Part shown: positions 26,458 through 32,922 of the stretch, piece after piece | How positions within the stretch are numbered: position 1 is the first letter of the stretch | Layout: each line of letters opens with the position of its first letter | From: Clostridiales bacterium | GTDB taxonomy: Bacteria; Bacillota; Clostridia; Christensenellales; UBA3700 | Assembly: GCA_014799645.1 (NCBI GenBank) | Contig: JAAVHQ010000001.1 | Location: 30,009 to 62,930 of the forward strand | Reading direction: 5' to 3' | DNA length: 32,922 bases | Made by a program: the position numbers and the translations under genes | The notes under the pieces: model-generated | The model's database searches: none | What the model was told of the DNA's origin: nothing | The model's input: only the letters and a program-made list of their open reading frames with translations

Positions 26458-28941
26458 TCACAATATATAAGGAGATTTAATATCATCTTCATATAGAACA
26501 TACAAATGTTGTTTGGCGCGAGTAAGTGCGACATAGTAAAGACGTTGCTCATCTTCAATAGCATCGAGCATGGTTTGTCCAAATATTTCAAACAAATCAT
26601 TGTTTGGATTAAACACGGGGAAGACTCCTTTATTGATGTCTAATAGAATAACAACATCAGATTCTTCGCCTTTTGCAGTATGCACAGTTTTCATAGTTAC
26701 TCGGCTATTGTATTCTTCTTCAGACAAGAATTCAGCGCATACATTTTTTAGTGTATCATTGAAGTCTTTCAAATCTATGCTTTTAATTGTGTTGCTCCTA
26801 TTAAGGATCATTATTTTTTTATTAGGATGGGTCTGTATAATATCGGCGCACTGTTTGAGATATTTTGCCTTGTCAATTCGTTTGCGTTCATTTTCATCTA
26901 GGTATTTAAGGTATACATTGTTTTCGTCTTGAAAATCGCCTATGTATACTTTTGATACGTCAATTTCTTCTATGATGCCGTTTTTAACGTTGCTATGTGG
27001 GTGGCTTCCAGACATGCCGAACTTATCCATAAATCTATTGGCAAACTCAACAATATTGTGTCCGCTTCTATAATTAGTGTGAATATTTAAGAGTTTGGAA
27101 TCGTCATATCGTGAAGCAAAAGTCTTGAAGTATCGCAAATCAGAGCCAGCATATCTATTGATAGCTTGCCAATCATCTCCAACACAAAATACTCTTATTG
27201 ATTCATTTCGGCTTATAATTGCAGCAATAAGGTAGTCAAACAATTTGCTGAAATCTTGATATTCATCAATTAAAATCCATTTGATATTATTGATTTCTTC
27301 ATCTAATTCACCATTTAGAATGTGTTTGCTTGCTTCATATATTGTTTGATTGAAATCGTAATCATAATGATTGTATTTTGCTAATTCTCCAACATTGTTA
27401 TCACTGGATAATACTGAAAAATATTTGAGGTATACTTGATAGCCTAGTCGATAGAATATCTTAGTTTTTTCATCTTGTATATATTTTGCATGCTCAATAA
27501 ATTGATTGAGGTTGGTGTCATCAAAATAATTTTGTTGGAGTTTATTTATGAATTGCTCTATAAGTTTTGTGAAACCATCCAAGCATCTTTTCCAAGCTTT
27601 TTCGTGCAACACCTCATCTGGCAATTTTTTAGGGGATATACCATGAGAAAGCATAATTTTATATAACTCACGTTCAACATCTTCACGTTCTAATGAATTG
27701 AATTGTTTATGAGTTGTTTCGATAAATTTAGCAATTGATTTTACACTTTGATTGTATTTTCCAATATTAGATATTCTTTGGCGCCAATTACCGCCCCAAA
27801 ATCTCTGTTTCCAATTTTTATTAGAAATATAATCAGAATAGTTACCAACAGTTTTTTCAAAATTATCAACTTCGTCTTTTGCTTCGTTGCCCGTCACTGC
27901 CCAATGTTCCCAGATAATATTATATTTTGGCAAATAGAAATCGGGGACAATTTCCTTTTTCTCTTGAAGAAATGCACTTAAATCTTTAATTTCCGCGCTA
28001 GTTAATTTAGCATTTTCCAAAGATATTTTATATGGGTAGTAACTTCTTTCGTATATATAATCGATGCCGTGCTCAAAGAAAAAGTCGGCAATATATTTTT
28101 CAAGTCGTGATTTAACCGTTTCGTTATTTAGGGTAGTGTATTGACTATTCTTTAAATACTTATAGTAAGATTCAAGACTATTAAAACTTTTTCGATCAAT
28201 TCGCAAAGTATCTTTTCTAAAGAAGTCGTATACAGATTGTGAAAAGCTCTGTTTAGTGGCTTTTAATTCATTAATAATCTCTTTTATTAATCTAGTTTTT
28301 TCTTCTAATATTTTAGGGCGTTGAAGCGTGCGTAAGGCATAGGAGTGGAATGTGCTTGCTACTTCACAAATTTCATATTTAGCAATATTATCAATTTTGC
28401 ATTGTGTTGCTAATCTGTTATTAATTTCTTCGCTAGCATCTTTATTAAAGCAAAAAGCCAAAACATTGTCAGCGTCCATGTTTTGTTTTTCAAATAAATA
28501 TATTAATTTGCCAATTAGAACTCTTGTTTTACCAGAACCGGCGCGTGCAGTAACAAGGGTATTATGCTCAGATAAAATGGCGTTTAGTTGGTCAATGTCA
28601 AGATTGAAAGCTGCGTCATTGAATTTCACATGTCCCACAAAATACTTTTTCAGTTCGTCTCTTTGTTGCCTTAATGAATTGATTTGTGCAGTAGGGGATT
28701 TTGAAGAAGATTCGGCATATTCGGGATTATCAACCGTCATTTCGCCTGTCTCGAATGCACATCTAGCAATCCACCTTTTAGGTTTGCCATCAAAATTTAC
28801 TATCATTGCATTGTTAGATTGTTTACGTGCGCTAAATACTATTTCATATGGTTCATATATGACATTGCAAAATATAATGGGAATACCTTGATATGTTCCA
28901 GTCATTCCATCTCTAATAATTATCTTCTTCTCTTGTGGCAT
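26458..28941 (-). CDS. UvrD/helicase IV-like SF1 helicase with an inserted nuclease-like region
   Basis: 827 aa; 'TLVTARAGSGKTRVLIGKLIYLF', 'ILIDEYQDFSKLFDYLI', 'GDDWQAINRYAGSDL', 'TVHTAKGEESDVVILL', 'YYVALTRAKQHLYVLY'; inserted 'IVPDFYLPKYNIIWEHW'. Confidence 0.88.
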   Translation of the reverse strand: MPQEKKIIIRDGMTGTYQGIPIIFCNVIYEPYEIVFSARKQSNNAMIVNFDGKPKRWIARCAFETGEMTVDNPEYAESSSKSPTAQINSLRQQRDELKKYFVGHVKFNDAAFNLDIDQLNAILSEHNTLVTARAGSGKTRVLIGKLIYLFEKQNMDADNVLAFCFNKDASEEINNRLATQCKIDNIAKYEICEVASTFHSYALRTLQRPKILEEKTRLIKEIINELKATKQSFSQSVYDFFRKDTLRIDRKSFNSLESYYKYLKNSQYTTLNNETVKSRLEKYIADFFFEHGIDYIYERSYYPYKISLENAKLTSAEIKDLSAFLQEKKEIVPDFYLPKYNIIWEHWAVTGNEAKDEVDNFEKTVGNYSDYISNKNWKQRFWGGNWRQRISNIGKYNQSVKSIAKFIETTHKQFNSLEREDVERELYKIMLSHGISPKKLPDEVLHEKAWKRCLDGFTKLIEQFINKLQQNYFDDTNLNQFIEHAKYIQDEKTKIFYRLGYQVYLKYFSVLSSDNNVGELAKYNHYDYDFNQTIYEASKHILNGELDEEINNIKWILIDEYQDFSKLFDYLIAAIISRNESIRVFCVGDDWQAINRYAGSDLRYFKTFASRYDDSKLLNIHTNYRSGHNIVEFANRFMDKFGMSGSHPHSNVKNGIIEEIDVSKVYIGDFQDENNVYLKYLDENERKRIDKAKYLKQCADIIQTHPNKKIMILNRSNTIKSIDLKDFNDTLKNVCAEFLSEEEYNSRVTMKTVHTAKGEESDVVILLDINKGVFPVFNPNNDLFEIFGQTMLDAIEDEQRLYYVALTRAKQHLYVLYEDDIKSPYIL

Positions 28942-29040
28942 ACATTCCTCATTTATATTATTATAACATTTATACTAATAAAAAGCAATGATGAATCGTA
29001 TTGAGTTTTACAATGGGGAGGGTTAATATTGAGAAACAAC

Positions 29041-29071
29041 AAAAAGTGAGATGATTTCCATCTCACTTTTT
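29041..29071 (-). terminator. Bidirectional-looking intrinsic terminator downstream of tRNA-Ser
   Basis: AAAAAGTGAGATG-ATTTC-CATCTCACTTTTT, perfect 13-bp stem. Confidence 0.85.
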
Positions 29072-29103
29072 ATATTTGCCGACCAGACACATATCGGCTA
29101 AAA

Positions 29104-29192
29104 TGGCGGAAGCGGAGGGATTCGAACCCCCGTGGGCTTGCACCCAAATGGTTTTCAAGACCACCTCGTTATGACCACTTCGATACGCTTCC
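29104..29192 (-). tRNA. tRNA-Ser (UGA anticodon), CCA encoded
   Basis: Reverse complement GGAAGCGTATCGAAGTGGTCATAACGAGGTGGTCTTGAAAACCATTTGGGTGCAAGCCCACGGGGGTTCGAATCCCTCCGCTTCCGCCA; 7-nt acceptor stem, TTCGAAT T-loop, CTTGAAA anticodon loop, variable arm. Confidence 0.93.
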
Positions 29193-29420
29193 AGATTGAT
29201 TATTAAGTTTTTTTGAAAAAAATATTTTGTAGATTTTTTTGTGGAATCCTACGTCTTGGCAGTTGCCGTGTAGAATTCTTTGACCTACTTTGGTTTGCCG
29301 ATATAGTGCTAAGGGCGGTTTGCCCATCGGCACGAGTCGGATGTTTTGGGGAAGTTCATAAGTGGTAGGGCAGGACTTGTGGATTGATTTTGTAGGTTTG
29401 TCCCTTTGATATCAATTTCC

Positions 29421-29461
29421 TTTCAAGACCGCCTCGTTATGACCGCTTCGATACACTTCCA
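29421..29461 (-). pseudogene. Truncated 5'-half copy of tRNA-Ser
   Basis: TTTCAAGACCGCCTCGTTATGACCGCTTCGATACACTTCCA matches the 5' half of the adjacent tRNA-Ser with 3 mismatches in 41 nt; no 3' half. Confidence 0.8.
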
Positions 29462-29566
29462 TATTAGTGGGATAGGGCGTTTGGGGACGCCGTATCCGCA
29501 TTTGTTTGTATTTGATATTATAGCAGACAGAGGAGTTGCTGTCAAATGATTTTGGGTTGAGGGGGA

Positions 29567-30088
29567 TTAGATATCGTCGTCCTCGTCTTCTTCCTCTTCA
29601 TCGTCGAGGTCGGACGTGTCGACGCCGTCGATGTCGTAGTTGAAATCGTCTTCGAAGTCGTCGTCTTCGGAAACGGACTCTTCTTCCTCTTCATCCTCTT
29701 CTTCGTCCTCGCCGCTGACAAATTCGCTGTCGGCAAAGCCGTCGGGGTCGTCGAAAGAGTCGTCGTAGATATCGAATTTGTCTTCGGATTCTTCTTGTTC
29801 GAGTTCGTCAAAAGAGATAACTTCGACTTCGCTTTGTTCTTCCTCGCGAGCATTGGAATCGCTCTCGAAAGTAGCGTCGTCTTTTTGCTTGCTTCTGCAT
29901 TCGGCGCACATTCTCTCGCCGTGTTCAATATAATTGACGCCGCAGACAGGGCAGAGCATATCCTCGTCTTCGTCTTCAAGCAAAGTAAAGCCTTCGACGC
30001 CGAGTTCCGCCTTGCATACGTCGCAATATTCGTCTTCTTCGAGAATCCAGTTGAGTTCGCATCTAGGACACTTAATATATTTTCCCAT
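29567..30088 (-). CDS. Zinc-ribbon protein with a highly acidic C-terminal tail
   Basis: CPRC, CDVC, CPVC, CAEC pairs in the N-terminal half, Asp/Glu-rich tail; AGGAGGG upstream of ATG. Confidence 0.75.
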   Translation of the reverse strand: MGKYIKCPRCELNWILEEDEYCDVCKAELGVEGFTLLEDEDEDMLCPVCGVNYIEHGERMCAECRSKQKDDATFESDSNAREEEQSEVEVISFDELEQEESEDKFDIYDDSFDDPDGFADSEFVSGEDEEEDEEEEESVSEDDDFEDDFNYDIDGVDTSDLDDEEEEDEDDDI

Positions 30089-30202
30089 AATCCCTCCTAG
30101 TCGATAGAAAAAGTTATGTATTCAATGTTTAGTATTATATGCATAAAAATAAGATTTGTAAACACTTTTTCTAAAAAAAATTCAAAAAAATTTCAACTGC
30201 GA

Positions 30203-30240
30203 AAAAATCGACAAATCCCTCGCGAGATTTGCCGATTTTC
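30203..30240 (-). terminator. Intrinsic terminator downstream of spo0A
   Basis: AAAAAATCGACAAATCCCTCGCGAGATTTGCCGATTTTC forms a long hairpin, U-run on the minus strand. Confidence 0.75.
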
Positions 30241-30274
30241 AGGGTGTATTGGGGTTGTAAAAGTCTAAATAGTA

Positions 30275-31063
30275 TTAAGCGCCTTCCATAATCATTTTGT
30301 CAGCGAGAAGTGCAATGAATTCGCCGTTGGTAGGTTTGTCGTTGGCGGTATAGATTTTAATGCCGAAAATAGTGTTGATGTTTTCTATTTTACCTCTATT
30401 CCAAGCGACTTCGATAGCGTGTCTAATCGCTCTTTCGACTTTGGAAGGGGAAGTATCGAACTTGTCCGCGATTGACGGATAGAGTTTCTTGGTGATACTG
30501 TTGATAATTTCAGGGCTGTCGATTGCCATTTTGATTGCTTCTCTCAAAAACTGATAGCCCTTTATATGCGCAGGAATTCCAACGGAAATAAATATATTGG
30601 CAAGTTTTTCGTCAAGATTGCGTTGAGAGCGTTTGACCGCTTGTTGGATAAGACGGTCGTCGAGTTCGGCAGGTTTATTGGCTACCGGAAGTCCGCCGAA
30701 TTCCTTGACGCGGTCTTTGAGTACTTGCATATTTACAGGTTTGACGAGATAGTAACTTGCGCCGAGCATAATTGCTTTGTTTATAAAGTTTTCGCCGATA
30801 AGTTGCGATGCGATAATAAAGTTGGGTTTCTTTGTCATTTTGCTGTAATCTATATTTGAGAGTACGCCGAAGCCGTCGACCTCGGGCATAATCAAATCAA
30901 GAATGACGACGTCGGGATTATAGGTTTCGATTTTATGTATAGCGTCCAAGCCGTCGCGCGCCGACGCTACCACTTCAACTTCTTCGTCCTCAAAATAACT
31001 TTCTTTCACGTTGGCGATAAACTCTTCGCTGTCGTCAATGACCATGAGTTTAATCTTTTTCAT
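30275..31063 (-). CDS. spo0A: Sporulation transcription factor Spo0A
   Basis: Receiver 'KLMVIDDSEEF...DVVILDLIMPEVDGFGVL' and DNA-binding 'IGIPAHIKGYQFLREAI'-type C-terminus ('VGIPAHIKGYQFLREAIKMAI...VERAIRHAIEVAWNRG'). ATG at 31063 follows GGAGG. Confidence 0.95.
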   Translation of the reverse strand: MKKIKLMVIDDSEEFIANVKESYFEDEEVEVVASARDGLDAIHKIETYNPDVVILDLIMPEVDGFGVLSNIDYSKMTKKPNFIIASQLIGENFINKAIMLGASYYLVKPVNMQVLKDRVKEFGGLPVANKPAELDDRLIQQAVKRSQRNLDEKLANIFISVGIPAHIKGYQFLREAIKMAIDSPEIINSITKKLYPSIADKFDTSPSKVERAIRHAIEVAWNRGKIENINTIFGIKIYTANDKPTNGEFIALLADKMIMEGA

Positions 31064-31245
31064 ATTGTTCCTCCACAAATTTTTTTAAGTATCTACATTT
31101 TATTATGTCGCAAATATTCTTTCAATGTAACGGACAATCGAAAATTGCCGTTTTTGAGAAAAAATTGCGAAAATTATTGCAAAGACGATAAAAAATTTGT
31201 AGAAAATCGTTTTTATAATTTTTTTAGGCGTGTTATAATGGATTT

Positions 31246-31563
31246 ATGGAAATTAAGGACATACTCAAAAGTATCAGAAAAGCAAGCAAAATCAGTCAAA
31301 GCGAGTTGGCGAAACAACTCGGCATAGGTCAAGCGACGATATGTCAGTGGGAAAGAGGAGTTGCAAAACCCACTTGCGACGGCATAATTGCGCTCAGCAA
31401 GTACTATATGGTGTCGGCAGATTTTCTTTTGGGCATCAATGAAGAGATGCACGGTTCGGAAATCGGCGAGGAGTATTCCGAGCTTATCGGCAGATACGAC
31501 AACTTAACGCACGAGCAAAAGCGACTTATAATAGATATAATGAAACAAATGAAAGATTTATAA
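31246..31563 (+). CDS. XRE-family HTH regulator
   Basis: 'IRKASKISQSELAKQLGIGQATICQWERGVAKPTCDGIIALSKYYMVSADFLLG'. Confidence 0.92.
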   Translation: MEIKDILKSIRKASKISQSELAKQLGIGQATICQWERGVAKPTCDGIIALSKYYMVSADFLLGINEEMHGSEIGEEYSELIGRYDNLTHEQKRLIIDIMKQMKDL

Positions 31564-31616
31564 TAATTTTGTTGACTTTTGCGGAAGAAGTTGTATAATC
31601 TTAGGCGGAGATTAAG

Positions 31617-32570
31617 ATGCAGGAATTCAAGACTACTTTGATAATGGTGGGTATAATGTTGGCTTACGCCGTACCCGGATATATTTTGGTGAAAGTGAAG
31701 TTTGTCAAATCGGACAATATCTCGGCTTTTTCCAAAGTACTAATGTTCGTATGTCAGCCAGCGCTCACTTTGTATTCGTTCAACAAAGCGGAATTTTCCA
31801 AAGAGTTGGGCATAAACCTTCTTATATTTTTGGCTATAATAACAATCGCGCAGTTGATATTTATAGGTATATTTTATCTTATATTTCGAAAGAAACAAAG
31901 CGACATAAGATACCGTATCGCGACGATAGCGACCACGTTGTCCAACTGCTCGTTTTTGGGCGTACCGCTCTTGGAAGCAATCTTTCCGGATTCTCCCAAC
32001 GTGGCGGCATATTCAATGATGTATTTTCTCTCAATGAGTTTGCTCGGCTGGACGTTGGTATCTACAATCATAACACGCGACAAGAAGTATATAAATATAA
32101 AAAAGATTCTTATCAATCCCGCGACGATTTCAATCGCGATTTCATTGCCGTTTTTCTTAACGGGCTTCAAGATAGGTAGCGAGAACGGAGAAGTGTTGGG
32201 ACAAATCGGCAATATGATTTCCGTGCTTGGCAAAATGACGACGCCTCTTTGTATGTTGGTAATGGGTATGCGACTTGCGACGATTAAAGTCAAAAGTCTG
32301 TTTACCAACTGGTTGCAATACGTTTCGGTTGTGATAAATCAATTCATATTCCCGCTTTTCGTATTGGCGATTTTATCAATTTTCAAAGTGGATACGGAAC
32401 TTAAATGCTGTATGTATATTATGTGTTCGTGTCCGGTCGCATCTGTGGTTCAAAATTATGCCGAACTTCTCGGCGAAGGTCAGGACGTCGCCGCAAATAC
32501 GGTGCTACTCGGCACAATGTCGTCGATTGCGACTTTGCCGATAATGGCGCTTATGTTAAACGTGATTTAA
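31617..32570 (+). CDS. AEC-family transporter
   Basis: 317 aa, about ten TM segments; 'SNCSFLGVPLLEAIF', 'TTPLCMLVMGMRL', 'CPVASVVQNYAELLG'. Confidence 0.9.
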   Translation: MQEFKTTLIMVGIMLAYAVPGYILVKVKFVKSDNISAFSKVLMFVCQPALTLYSFNKAEFSKELGINLLIFLAIITIAQLIFIGIFYLIFRKKQSDIRYRIATIATTLSNCSFLGVPLLEAIFPDSPNVAAYSMMYFLSMSLLGWTLVSTIITRDKKYINIKKILINPATISIAISLPFFLTGFKIGSENGEVLGQIGNMISVLGKMTTPLCMLVMGMRLATIKVKSLFTNWLQYVSVVINQFIFPLFVLAILSIFKVDTELKCCMYIMCSCPVASVVQNYAELLGEGQDVAANTVLLGTMSSIATLPIMALMLNVI

Positions 32571-32591
32571 GTGATTTAGGAAAAATCGTTT

Positions 32592-32922
32592 TTAGAACAA
32601 TTCCTTTTTGAATTTTACCGAATCTTGCGGAGTAAGTTTTCTTATTACTCGGCAGGGAACGCCTGCGGCGATTACGCCTTCGGGAATATCTCTCGTGACT
32701 ACGCTGCCGCTTGCGATAACTGAATTTTTGCCTATCGTAACTCCGCCGTTGACAATAACTCCGCTTGCAAGCCAGACGCCGTCGCCGATAGTGATTGGCT
32801 TTGCATATTCGAGGTCGTAAACGCCGTCGGGGTATTGCTGAATGGCTCTCTCGCTCGCAAGTAGCGGATGAACGGGAGTTGCTATCGTGACGTTTGCGCC
32901 GAACATTACGTTGTCGCCGATA
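32592..32922 (-). CDS. Sugar O-acetyltransferase, left-handed beta-helix (5' end cut by window)
   Basis: Hexapeptide repeats 'ITIGDGVWLASGVIVNGGVTIGKNSVIASGSVVTRDIPEGVIAAGVPCRVIRKL'; open at the window edge. Confidence 0.88.
   Translation of the reverse strand, partial: IGDNVMFGANVTIATPVHPLLASERAIQQYPDGVYDLEYAKPITIGDGVWLASGVIVNGGVTIGKNSVIASGSVVTRDIPEGVIAAGVPCRVIRKLTPQDSVKFKKELF

Noticed and set aside
28352-28891. 179-aa forward ORF opposite the UvrD-like helicase
   Set aside because: Antisense to conserved helicase sequence with Walker A motif; translation has no recognisable family.
29542-29979. 145-aa reverse ORF rich in Thr/Lys/Ser
   Set aside because: Alternative-frame shadow of the acidic zinc-ribbon gene's repetitive GAC/GAA codons.
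29795-30100. Forward ORF over the zinc-ribbon gene
   Set aside because: Antisense shadow ORF created by codon bias; no SD or domain.
31874-32342. Reverse ORFs within the AEC transporter
   Set aside because: Antisense to a clear transporter; no domain evidence.

Overview
The window is an AT-rich defence island followed by ordinary chromosomal genes. Positions 1-28.95 kb are the island. Positions 29-32.9 kb hold tRNA-Ser, an acidic zinc-ribbon protein, Spo0A, an XRE regulator, an AEC transporter and a truncated acetyltransferase. Behind one near-consensus promoter (TTGACA-17-TATAAT, 424-452) there is a same-strand run of genes from 484 to 20785. It begins with a type 1 BREX locus: brxA, brxB, brxC, pglX, pglZ, brxL. 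It continues with a class III cyclase plus a small membrane protein (Pycsar-like), then an OLD/TOPRIM ATPase-nuclease plus UvrD helicase pair (Gabija-like). Further right are an excisionase/tyrosine integrase, a leader/ncRNA with a terminator that abuts a SLOG-family gene, an AbiH-like gene, and a reverse-strand UvrD helicase with an inserted nuclease-like region. The most unusual feature is pglX. It is broken into an N-terminal methyltransferase, a first C-terminal specificity-like module joined across an interrupted poly-G frameshift, a second separate copy of that module with its own start, a DUF4357-like ORF, a TIR-domain ORF, and finally the canonical PglX C-terminus as a free-standing ORF. 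I interpret this as a possible modular, phase-switchable PglX with nested immune genes. All family calls come from reading motifs by eye; no database search was run.
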